Below are positions 12,901-42,742 of a stretch of 64,000 bases of DNA, piece by piece (within the stretch, counting starts at the first letter, position 1; the number at the start of each line of letters is the position of its first letter). Position numbers and translations under genes: made by a program. The notes below the pieces were generated by a model. That model searched no databases, had not been told where the DNA came from, and saw only the letters and a program-made list of their open reading frames with translations. This DNA is from Pagrus major (taxonomy: Eukaryota > Chordata > Actinopteri > Spariformes > Sparidae), in the NCBI RefSeq assembly GCF_040436345.1, contig NC_133215.1:35710306-35774305 (forward strand), written 5' to 3'.

Positions 12901-14203
12901 ACAGGGGATGAGGCAGGGGTGAAACACAAGGAGAAATTCTGCATTAAGGGTGAAATTATGGATACTACAGGCTCAAGGGGCTTCCCCTTTGTTTTTCTGT
13001 TTCTCTTCTTGTGCAGCCCTACTGCCCCGCCACTGGCCATAGGTGAGTATGACATCCAGGTGTGTCCAAGCTCTAAGACTTAAAAGTACTAAAAGTAGTA
13101 AAAGTTAAAAGTACTCTCTCCTCCTTTCCCCTCCCCTCTCTGTAATGTTGTTCATCAAGTAAAGTGCATTTCCCCTCCAGCTCCAGGCAGCAGTCAACAT
13201 TACAGAACATAAACACCTGACAATGGAGTGAAGATAAATCCACTTTTTAATCCCCAAAGTTTGAAATGAATCTCTGAGCTTTCCTCTTGAGCAGAATCAG
13301 AAGTGACTCCAAGTGTTTATTTCCAGAGGTTCTGGCTCTAATCCAGACTCTAGCCGGCTCTAAGCAGTGAGCAGCGGCTCTTGCCCTTACCCTGGTTTTA
13401 TTTCAGGTTTAAAATGTTTTTCCAAAATACTATGGCTTTCATGATTCTTTACTGTTGTGTGATTAAAATATGTCTTCCTCACAAACTGGCAAACAAAGAC
13501 TAACTGGCCAAACAATCACTGACACAGAACGTCATATGTATTAGCTTATTGTTTTACCGTCACAAAGTTGATATGTGTTTTCTAATATGTGTTTGGACGG
13601 TTAAATGATTCTGAGATCATGATGGTTAGTGCCTCTGACCTAAAGCAGTCCCTCTACAACCACATCTGGCATCTGATCTTCACCCAGAGAGAAAGAAGCA
13701 GATACAGAATGTGGTCTGATGGTTAGGGAAATGGTCAGAACTTCCTATGTGAAGCCAACAATGATGTTAATGAATTGCAGTGAGGCCATGATGAAGGAGA
13801 GGATTGAAGGATGCAGCCAGAGGCCCTGCAGCACTTTTGGCACAACCTGTATCTTTACCTCTCTTTCCTGGAGGCTGACAAGACAGTAGTCAGGCTCCTC
13901 TTGCTGCTTCTCCACTATATTTATATGGCTATATTAGCAATGACGAGATCCCCTTCTTATGCCATGATTATTATCATTATCATTATCATTGTTATTATTA
14001 ATGTTATTATTATTATTAGACTTGACCCATCCTTTTAGCACCCAGATCTTTGCACAGGCACACACTGAAAAACAGTTTTCTTTGTTTGACCCCTATGGGA
14101 AATGGGTCATCACAAACTCATCCATTGTTTTGTTTTTTATGCCATGATTGCCCCTTTAGTTTAAGAGCCTTATGAACTCACATGCCAACTGCTAAGGGGC
14201 TTC

Positions 14204-14282
<79 letters not shown>

Positions 14283-14474
14283 TATGGACCTACAGTGAGT
14301 CACAATCCAATTCCATATATGATGTCCTGGTGGCAGGATTTCAGATTAGTTTTTATTTTGGAGCTTGTGTGTGTGTGTGCGTGTGTGTGTGTGTGTGTGT
14401 TGGTGAGGAGCTTGGTTGTGTGGGTTTATCCACATAGCCCCTGCTGTCATTTTAATCTCCCCTTTGTGTAGCCA

Positions 14475-14505
<31 letters not shown>

Positions 14506-14749
14506 TGTTATGTGGGCACTGAGGCACTTACAGTCTCGTGCACTTGCGCGCACACACACACGCACACGCACGCAAACATACGTTAGTGTGTCAGTGTGTC
14601 ACATGAGTGGATTAAAACCTCATGTCAGAGACAGCTTATGTGCCAACCATGCTTAGTGACAATAAATATATTACCATGGCTTTATTATCTATTGCATCTC
14701 AGTCAACACGCCCGGACAGTGTTCCTCTGTGCTGGAGAACACATTTAAT
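12901..14749. other. Spacer with simple repeats, no gene seen
   Basis: No exon with a recognisable product. It contains an imperfect (ATT/ATC)n run at 13966-14020, a (CA)n tract at 14203-14280, and shorter GT runs near 14370-14400 and 14476-14501. A short open stretch around 13620-13725 (MMVSASDLKQSLYNHIW...) resembles no known protein and is not called. Confidence 0.4.
14203..14280. repeat. (CA)n microsatellite
   Basis: About 39 perfect CA units. Confidence 0.97.
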
Positions 14750-15394
14750 CACGATTTAGTGCCATCATGACGTTCAGTGTGAAGGAGGTGGGGTCACGGC
14801 TGGAGAACCAATAGGATGCGCTTACAGCTTGACTGACACTGCTGTTGTCCAGTCAGTGCTGTTTTATTGCGACCATTCTGCCGTAAGACCCTGGCATCAG
14901 AGTTTTGTTGTACTGACAAATATGTCGGCCTCTGGGAATCTATTGGTCACCAATATTATGGATATATGAGGAGAGCATATGCTTTGGGATTATTATAACT
15001 TGGTTTTCTTCGTTTTTACTTCCGCATTGGCAGAGCGGCCTGCAGACAGATGCTATTTGTTTTAAAGAAGTTAAAAAACATCAGCTACCACCCCTAGCTT
15101 ACAGTTAGTTAAGCTAAGTGATTGTAGTAAATTAGCGTCAGACGTTACGGTGGCTGGCTAGCTAGCCAACCATTTAACGTTATGTGTAAATTAGCCCGGC
15201 GCTGGGATAGCTAGCCACCAAAGCAGCACGGCAATGATAGAGGCTGCTGGCATCGCCTAATAACTCGTATGGATGATAATGGATGTAACGAGCTGGCTCT
15301 ATTGATTATAATCACAAGACGAAATAACACGACCAACACTGGCATATCCCATTCACCATCTTTGGACCCAGAACCTTTGTGAGACCCCTCACAG
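14750..15394 (+). promoter_or_regulatory. Possible zdhhc5 promoter and first non-coding exon
   Basis: A locally CpG-richer stretch in AT-rich surroundings, with an AACCAATAGGA CCAAT box at 14807, an ETS-like ACTTCCG at about 15020, and a strong splice donor CAG|GTGAGG with exon end at 15394. No long ORF crosses it, as expected for a 5'-UTR exon. Assignment to zdhhc5 is inferred only from position and strand. CAGE or RNA-seq junctions 15394-to-22336 would settle it. Confidence 0.35.
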
Positions 15395-17016
15395 GTGAGG
15401 TGTTAGCCTGCCGCTAACGTTAGCCAAGGTTAACCATGAATAGCTAAAGGCTAGCTAATGTTACATGGAAAAGAAGCTCATACAGTATGCTGGTCATACT
15501 AGTCATACCATTTATGTCCTGACTGTAGGACATTAACGTGTCTGTGTTTGGTACGGTGCTCGTTTTCTCTCTACCCTGTTTGATCATTTCCATTATCGTG
15601 CTACCGCTGTGACTCATTAACGTTATTCGTCTCCACCCTACTTTCATTTCATCACTGTAGACTCGCTGTATTCAGAATTGTAATGTTATACAGCGTCAAC
15701 GTAACGCCGGAATAGAGCTGAAATCGTGGCTTTATTTTGTTCCAGGTCTGCAACTTAGCGTTAGTAACGTTATCGTTCTCATTATGCGTCCCCACCCCGG
15801 CTTCCCACAGTCCAATGTGGGCTGATATCTTTCAGTGGTGTGCACTGGACGTTGTGCCAAATTCAATTTCCTGAATTTGGTTGGAAACAGCTGTGCTGCT
15901 TATCGATAATCAAACCCAGAAACCACTGCACAGTAATACATGCACGCCGATTTACAGAGTGGATCCACAAGGATCGAGACAGGGGTTAGATATTGTGGTG
16001 AAACATGTACGTGTGCCTATCACAACCAGCACACTACATTTCTACATGTTCACTGTAGTTTTGCGTGGCGTTTGTCCGTCTGGACAGAGGATGGTATATC
16101 ATTGCCTAGCTGAATCGAGTCAACTGAGCTGTCAAACCAAGCCTGCTGGGCCTTGTGACTGAATCAGTCAGGGCTTGCCTGTCACCTACCTGGCTTATCT
16201 GTATCTATAATGCATTTTCTGCCTGCATTTGAGATATTCGTCAGCTTTCCCACTCTAAATAGTCAGTTTGCTCAACGCTTCCAAATTTGATTAAACTTGC
16301 AATCCAAAATTGGAGACTCGTGGTCAGGAAACAAGGCTGTTGGCATCTATGGCTAAAAGCCATCCTTTTGCCGATTTGGTGCATATTCCGAGGATCCACT
16401 GCTGTTGTGAGGCGCTGCCGTGACTGCAGCGGGCCATACACACCCAGGATTTGTGTGTGTGAGTGCTGGAGATGCTGTAGGCTTCTCTGGACATAAGAAG
16501 GTGCCATTGTGTCTGAGGATTTTCTAACATTGACAGCATAGGAGGGTAGAGACTCTGCCTGTAAGGATGCACAGTGGTTTAGATCAAGAGGATCATAAAT
16601 CTGATGGAGAGGACCCTTGGTTGAATGAGGAAATAACCATTATTATTTAATCTTGATGGAGCTTGGAGAAATGCAGATGAACCTGTGTAGGTTCAGATTT
16701 TCACTGCAATATAGATTTGAGTGAATTGAGAGCATTGAATAAGGTAAACCATCTCATTCAGTGTGTAGTCCCTGAGTGTGATAGCCTGGGATTTATTGAA
16801 TGGTTTGCTTTCATAAATGCAATCCTAGATTTTTACAGCCTGTCAAAACAGATGTATCCCTTATCACACAATGGTGTGGTAAGTATTGGGCATTGTGTCA
16901 CTTGATGTTCCATTTGACAGAGTTGCATACCTTGATGCTGGCGTTGACATGTCATAATGGGGCCCTCTATGGCTGCCTGCCACTTAGTTTTCATGACAGG
17001 CTGCATGTGTATAGGG
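15395..17016. other. Unannotated spacer/intron
   Basis: If 15394 is a first-exon donor, this is the start of a long 5' intron. Nothing coding or repetitive was recognised; the short ORFs here have no family resemblance. Confidence 0.35.
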
Positions 17017-18368
17017 TAGTGTTGTCACGATATTGAAATTTCTAACTTTGATACAATCTATTGAAGTGTATCGATATGCGATACTATGACGATACCACAG
17101 GGAAAAATTGACACAACTTTGAAGGCATAAAACTTTTGATTTTTATTGAAAGATAAATATAGCAAGGCTTGTGTACTGTGTTATAAGATCAGCAGCATTT
17201 AAAGCATTGGGTGTGAGGAGGCTGGCCAATATTGGCACTGCAGCAGTGTGTGTGCAGACTTGCTGTCAGGGAGAAGATAGCACGTTAAAGCACAGCTGCT
17301 GTAATACTATAATAAATAAAGTATATTAATGGTAAATGAAAATGAGTATTGAAATGCTTTCAAATATTCAGTATTAATATTTATTGATATTTCTATAGCA
17401 TTAATGTAGGGATGGATAGTGTTAAGATTTTATCGATACTGCTACTCTTATTGATCAGTTATTATCGGTTCGTTTTTTATCTGTTTCCTGTATTCTTATT
17501 GGTAATCTTTGTCATTACAAAAAAAGATAATGAATAAATAACTTATTCATAGTTTTAACTATGCCTGTATTGTTTCTAGAGCAGCAATAGTAATAAAACA
17601 ACAACAAAATCACTATAACATCAATATCTCAGTAGAAATAGGCCTACACTCTCAACTATATAAAATTCCTTTAATCAAAATACTGAGTTAAGTTTAGAAA
17701 GAGTGAGGAACACAGATATCAGTCAGTATTGGTCCTCTTCTGTCTGCCTGCAGGTGCCGCTGGTAGAGGGACGAGGGGCTGCTTTGTGTCAGCACCTGGC
17801 TACTGCTTGTATCTGGTTATTTTAATCTCTGTCAGAAGATTGGTAAAATGTACACTGATGTAAAGTGCCTGTAACTCCAAACTCAAAGTACTTTTACCTT
17901 GTTTTATTTTGAAAATTGACCAGATGCACTATCCCTTCTGCTGCCTGACTTCCTGTCTGGCTTGCTCTGCTCTATGCAGCTTGACGCAGCTGCTGAGTCC
18001 GGTCCATCTATCCCCTCAGTCACAAATGCCTTGCTGGCAGAACCTTGCAAATATGTTGTACTAGTTAAACCAAGAGGGCACGGAAAATCCAAATTGATAC
18101 TGGCAGGAGGAGAGCTAGTTAGCTGTTAGCAGCCAGTGAGCGGCAGAGTCCTGCGTTGTGTGTGGCCATAGCACTTTAGTGACACATAGAGAATCTGTCT
18201 CATGTGTTTTTCTGATCAGCTCTTTTTAATTGGACTGAGCAATGTGGCCTTAAAATGATATCATGATATACATCTCGATATTTTGAAATCTCCTCAACAG
18301 CACTTCATAGATGCTAGGACTGGGCAACAAAATCAAATATGACAATATTTTTTACCAAATACCTCAAT
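17017..18368. mobile_element. Mosaic of degraded hAT-type transposon ends
   Basis: Contains several phrases seen at ends of fish hAT/miniature elements: TAGTGTTGTCACGATATTG at 17017, TAGGGATGGATAGTGTTAAG at 17406 with ATCGATACTGCTACTC following, and ACTGGGCAACAAAATC near 18322. No matching partner end or target duplication was found for any of them, so boundaries and number of elements are uncertain. Confidence 0.35.
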
Positions 18369-19835
18369 TAGAGATGTTCCGAAACCATTTTTTCCTTCCT
18401 GATACCAAGTCTGATACCTGGGCTTTGGGTATCGGCCGATCCCAGTGCCTGTCTTTTAACAGCTGTATATACTACTAACCCTGGATGGATGTGATATGAT
18501 TGCTATCATTGTTGTGTGGCATACAACATTTCATTTATTATCTATTTTGACAGTCTGGAAAAAAAGAAGGAAAAAAAAGAAATCTAGGAAGAAATAACAA
18601 GTGTAGCCACTTTTTCAGTGGAACATTTTTAAAACAGTAGTGCAACAGCAACTGAAATGAATCTAGGAATAATTAATTCCCATAAAACTTACTCAGGGAA
18701 CTCGTTTGCTCGCAGCACCGCACTTTGAAGGCCAAATGTTGACAGCGATACTGTGTCCACCCTGTGTGCACACTCAGCAAAGACATGGGGCACATGGAGG
18801 TCCAGGTCAGTAGGAAAGCTGATTGCCTGCACGTCTTTCAGCCTACATGCAACGTGTTTCCTCACTGTCTCATAAAGTTTGGGGAGAGCAGTTTTGCCAT
18901 GCTAGTTCACGTGATGTGTCTTCAAACGCTTTGAGTTTGCTGCTGTTGAAATTGGCAACAGTCATGCCATCCCTCCAAATTCAGCCTTGCATACTGAACA
19001 TGTCGCTGTGATAATGGTGGGGTAATCCAGAGTCAACTATTGCCAAATAGCTGACATTTTGCTAGCTCCGTCTGACTCATGTGCAGTATACTTCTTCTTC
19101 GCTGCTCTAAAAACAGTAGTTGCCAGGGGCAGCACAGCGCAACTTCCTGTGTTGGCTTTTAGAGCACCGAAGAAGAATTGATTTCCGGTGTGTAAGCAGA
19201 GCTATCAATCTCAAAGATCTTCAAGCTCATGAGCAGGTCAGCATCTAAAGTAGAACATTACTGGTGATGTCAGTAGCTCCTTTAGTTAGAAAATGCGGCA
19301 CATTTGCAGCCAGGTAAAGGCTGCAATCTGCCGTCTTGTCCATCTGAAACGGAGGTGTAATATTCCTCCTTTTCAAAAAAGCCGCCACTGGGGTAGGCGT
19401 AAACATGTGACATGACGTGAAGCACGAAGTTGGGCGTGACGAGTGATCTGGTTATTGACGATTCTCTCAGCTGTGATGGTTAGCATCTCCCGGATCTCAG
19501 CGGCTTTCCAGTTGCTCATCTTGACGTCCGCGGATGAAGCGATGAACTGACAGCTGTGATCAGCTGTTTCCTGCTTTTAAAACTCCCGGCTGTGGGTCGC
19601 ACAACAGTGCACGTCATCGACACCTCCGCCCATGTCACGCAATTGCCGGGACATCGACGCCTTGGATTTACATAGCAATGGAGGTGGCAAAAAGTGCCAC
19701 CTCATATGGTGGTGGCACCATATCGGTGGTATCGGATCGGTGCATAGACTCACGTACTCGGTGATACCGAGACCTGCATTTTCTGCAGTATCGGCAGCAT
19801 TTCGGATACTGGATATCGGAATCGAAACAACTCTA
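18369..19835 (-). mobile_element. hAT transposon remnant with 8-bp target duplication
   Basis: Flanked by a perfect 8-bp duplication ACCTCAAT (18361-18368 and 19836-19843), the hAT hallmark. Ends are inverted: TAGAGATGTTCCGA on the left and TAGAGTTGTTTCGA read inward from the right. Minus-strand codons near 18900-19010 give TCSVCKAE...LKTHHV, a BED zinc-finger pattern typical of hAT transposases. Near 19450-19550, minus-strand MSNWKAAEIREMLTITAERIV resembles a Myb/SANT-like domain. The transposase is fragmentary, with stops and no catalytic core recognised. Sub-terminal TATCGG-rich repeats occur at both ends. It lies in the presumed zdhhc5 5' intron. Confidence 0.75.
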
Positions 19836-20083
19836 ACCTCAATATTGATATTGTAACAATATTGTAGGGATGAATATTGGTACTAATAAGACACTGAGAT
19901 TTTCTATAAATTATCATCAGTATTGTGGATATAATGGCTAATGGCAAGTATTAGAACAGTCTGCTAAGTTCAGAAAGTGACATCACTTAACTGCAATGCA
20001 GCCTTTAAAACCAGGAAAAGACAACATTTATGCCATTTATGTCACAGTACAGCGATATTCAAAATCTAAGATGGTAAAGTAAT

Positions 20084-20131
20084 TAGAGCCTGACCGATAT
20101 ATCGGCCAGCTGATATATCGGTCGGGCTCTA
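20084..20131. mobile_element. 48-bp hAT miniature (two fused ends) with perfect TSD
   Basis: The element is an almost perfect palindrome: TAGAGCCTGACCGATATATC on the left matches TAGAGCCCGACCGATATATC read from the right, with about 8 bp between. It is flanked by exact 8-bp duplications AAAGTAAT (20076-20083 and 20132-20139). So only the terminal repeats of a hAT-type element remain. A related end, TAGAGCCCGACCGATAT, occurs near 55974. Confidence 0.8.
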
Positions 20132-20139
20132 AAAGTAAT

Positions 20140-22335
20140 TATCTCGAAGATTTTCATGTAAATAAATATCTGTTAAGTCACTAACTATTGCTGAATGAGG
20201 TAACACAATGATGATTGAGCCTGTGGCCCACTGATGAAAGCCCTTGCATTTGCTGTAATACCATATATGTACACTGGCTGTCAACCTTCCCGGAAAATAT
20301 CATGAACGGCGCAAAGTTAGTGACGCGTTCACCCAGCAGTGGTTGGTCGGCCAGAGAGAGTAGGTGGTTCACACGCAACATCACAGTTTGTTTGTCCTGG
20401 TCTCTGCTAGCGTTGGGAGTAATCAGTTAACGGTGCTGTTAACAGTCGTGGCTGAACAAAAAAACAAAACAAAGAAAAGACCAAAAACAGTGGACGATGA
20501 AACTTTTAAAAAAGGTGCAAATGGCTTTCATGTGGTGTTGTTATGGAGGCGTGGCAAAGCTGACAACTGACTGATGTCACACAGGCGACACCAGATCTCT
20601 TGGAAGCAGTGAGGTCCAAAAATACACATGCAATTGGCGCTTCTGGAAATCATGGAGATTGCCACTTTAAGTCTCATATCACGATAACAATGTAATATCA
20701 ATATATTGCCCATAACAAGCTTTATTAAAAAACAAAATCCTTACTGGATAAACATTTACAAAAACTGGTCAATTCCTTAATTTATTAGTCAATTATTGTC
20801 TTTGAATAAATTAAATTAATTCTCAAGAACAGATTATGTAATTGAGTATTAATTGCATCCGTACTAAAGACCCAGTTTTCAGAGCTTAGCTCATGTACCT
20901 AAGTGTAGGACACAAGATACAGTAATTGGGCTATAGACCTGCTGTCAGAGGAGATTTTATTTATTTTCTTTGACTTTGTAGACTTTGAAAAGGCTGAAAC
21001 ACTAGCAGGAACATGAACACAGGTTGAGGCAGAGCGAAAGAGAGAGAAAGAGGGGGAGAGCAATTAATGCTGATGAATGGGGCAGCAATAATAGATTAAG
21101 TGTAGGATGACAGGCCCATCCATCATGCCTGGCCTGAACAGGTGCACTCATCTGATTTATTGATTGAAAGGTTGAAGTCTTGAGTCCATAAAGTGAACAA
21201 CTGTGTACAGGGACTTTGTCTCCCTGCCTGTCTTTGTCTCTGCAAACAGCTCTCTGGTTAAGCTGCTGAGCTGTGAGTGCTCTGTGATGAATCAAAGAGG
21301 GTGGAGAGTGGCAGCTTATTAGCTGTACTGAGATTTCGGTCCTGCAAAGCAAAGCAAAGCAAAATAAAAACAGTAAAGAAAATGTAAAAATTAAACTAAA
21401 CACTAAAAATAACATTGGTTTAAAACAAATAAAACGCACCATATCTACACTTTATATACATTTTCTGGTAAATGCTGCTAACACTTGAGAATGAGAATGT
21501 GTTCTAACTGCAAACCAACCGCTCCAGTGTTCGAGTGGAGTTGAGCTGAGACCTCCCCTCTGCAGGTTATCTCAGCCCAGAGAGTGTGATTGCTGTGTTC
21601 ACATGTGCCCAAACAACTGTGAATACTCCTCAAGTCTCTGCTAGAATTGTTATCAAGCACTTGTGACTCAGGTGATTTGTATTGTGTTAATGAAAGTGAA
21701 TGTAGATGTAGAAGTACTTCATCTCTGGAAAGATGGCCTTTGCGTAAAACTCTTATAACTACTACTAACTAGTATGTAGTATGTACCAATGCATTTGCAG
21801 TTGGTGCTACATGACCAGAGAAAACGGAGATAACGTGCTGTGATATTCCCTTGTGCTCAAAAGGTAAAAAAACTTACAAGAACCAGAATGCACTGCACTG
21901 CACCGGACCGATAAACGCTCCGGCTAATGGGTGATGCTTGGGTTTGTCGTCTGTTTTGAAATGGGAAACAGTGAGGCGGCAGAGTGGTAAGAAATAAACT
22001 ATAAATCATGGCTCCATTTGTTGTCTATCAGCACTGCCTGGTTTTACAGTTTGATTGGTGAGATGTCCCTCACTTGATCCAAGAGAGGGAGGGAGAGAGA
22101 GAGAGACATTGTGATATACACTGGTTGAAAATCTGCAAAGTTCCTGTTTAAGTGAGTAGATGTGCAGCAGCTCAGAATGAAAACCATGTGTAGAACAGTG
22201 TCATACTTAGAAAAAAAAAAAATGTCATCACAAACCTTTTTATCATCCAAACTGTATGGACTTGTTGTAGACTGTGTAGACAAAACTGGAGTATCTGTTC
22301 TTTAACCAACTCTTTCTTCCTCTTGTTACATTGTA
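20140..22335. other. Presumed zdhhc5 5' intron, no gene seen
   Basis: No recognisable coding exon. An ATATCACGATAACAATGTAATATCAATATATTGCCCATA stretch at 20677-20714 looks like a degraded miniature-element end. The rest is unremarkable AT-rich sequence with A-, T- and GA-rich runs. Confidence 0.4.
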
Positions 22336-23035
22336 GGTGCAGAATCCTGATCAACCATCAGACTGGATTCTCTTGTTTTGTGACCCAGGACAACCAATTC
22401 ATATAGACAAAACAATCCATATCCCAATCAACGACACCACTGATGCATGGGGAAAATTGCTTTCAGCCTGGTTTCGAGGAGGATACTTCAAACCTGAAAA
22501 ACCTCAAGATACAAATGGCCTGAGGAGTCTACGTCTTTAACACAAAAGCAGTTTTTCTCATTTTTGTTCAGTTCTTTTTTTTTTTTTTGCTCTGGAGAGG
22601 CTGTATTCTCGAAGGGATTGTTGTGGGAGGGTGTTATCCAATTCTCAGTGCTCTCTGCTGGGGAAGGAAGCAGTGGGAAGGCCCTGGAAGTCCCTGGAGA
22701 AGAGGGCAATAAAGAAAACGGCCTGTAGTTGGAAGGCCGGCGGTTACATAACTTACAGGCGCGGTTGTCCACTAACACGGTGGAACAAGGAGACCAGTGG
22801 GTCTGAGTTGTTCTGTGTTGCTATTGCTGGGTGAGATGAGATAATACCATTATCTATACACGTGTAACCTCCAGTGCTCCAGATCAACACTGTAATTTTA
22901 GCTCCGTCTCAAAAATTTCAATTACAAGGATACTAATGGATGTTCTACTGGATTTGCCTTCAGATATTTTGGAAAGAACCACATCATCACTTCTTGCTTT
23001 TTGTCTTCCAATCACATCCCTGGTGCAGTTGGAAG
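22336..23035 (+). other. Probable zdhhc5 5'-UTR exon containing a short open frame
   Basis: Preceded by a good acceptor (TTTCTTCCTCTTGTTACATTGTAG) and ended by AAG|GTGAGG at 23035. Its first 205 bases stay open (DWILLFCDPGQPIHID..., stop at 22538-22540), with a strikingly protein-like composition. The remaining ~500 bp have stops in this frame. Two readings are possible: a long 5'-UTR exon of zdhhc5 with a vestigial open frame, or the terminal coding exon of an unrecognised plus-strand gene. The product was not recognised. Confidence 0.4.
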
Positions 23036-24001
23036 GTGAGGTGGTTTAAGACAGCCACCAGCGGGGTTTAGGGATGCCCCGACACAGGAAAACCAGGCTA
23101 CTCCACTGGCCCGCTTACAGACTGCTTTTTCTAATACGAGTCCTGGACTGAAAGCAAATTGTCTTGTTCTCCAACAGAGAGCAAAGTTGTCATTTTTTAT
23201 ATACAAGACTTTTTCTCACATTTCTACAGCTGCCCAGACATCTGCTTGCTGGCTGCTAAAAACTTTAAAGTGAAAAGGAAAAACCATCGACTTGCTAGCA
23301 CAGACTTGGATACATCAAGCCCATTTCACATTTTAGGTGTTGGCCTGCAGTTTTTTTTTTTTTAAGAAGAGAAAAGTCAAAGAAAATAGGAAGCCAAGTC
23401 AGATTATCAGATCTCTCCTTTCCATTTTCTCTTTCTTTCAGCCTCATTTCATTTCGTGCTGTTGTTCCATCTCTTAAGTCCATATCCTGTCAAAACAGGT
23501 CTACCTCTGCCAACTCTTGTACCTCACTGAACTCCCATTTATAGACCAATCAAATCAAACTGGACCAATTCACAGCAGGTGCAAGGTTCGACAGTTTAGC
23601 TGAGGTTTTTTATCTTTTAGAATTTGACTGGACAGTAGGGTCCAAATCCTTTTTTTGTTTTTTTACAAGTAAATAAATGCCATGCAGTTTTAAACCGTGC
23701 TATTATCATGATTTTTACCAAGCACATTGCTATTCACCAAGCAGATTTCTTTTTTTAGACTCATTTTAATCTTGTGAAAACACACCTGTGAAAATTGTTG
23801 TTTTCATTGGCTTGTATTTACAATTGAATAACATTTTAGGTAAAACGGAGTCCAATCTTATCTGCAGCTCTGTAAGTGATTGTCCGGAAACCTCTTCCTC
23901 TTTATAATCTGTGGCTTATTTGTTCATCCTCCCTTCCCACCTGGTTTTCTGGCTGACAGCAAAACAAGGCTTTTACTGCAGAGCAACTTGTAAGCCTCTT
24001 T

Positions 24002-24122
<121 letters not shown>

Positions 24123-24380
24123 GATGTGGATTGACCTAAGAAAACAAGCATTCGCTCCTCCTCCCATCTCAGTGTGGTGATGCAGAGTTTTTTCCTCTTT
24201 TCCATGTGAAAGCTTTCCTCAACTATCCCTCCATTTCTTTTTTTCCTTTACATCAACTCATCATTTCTACCCTCAATCTACAAGTCCACTAACATCTAAA
24301 TAAACATTTAACTCTAATTGACATATTTCTTGGCATAGCATTGTCTGAACAGACAAACGCACCACCACACACAGGAAGTG

Positions 24381-42742
<18,362 letters not shown>

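Noticed and set aside
13620..13725. Short open stretch resembling an exon
   Set aside because: About 35 codons with no convincing acceptor and no recognisable family.
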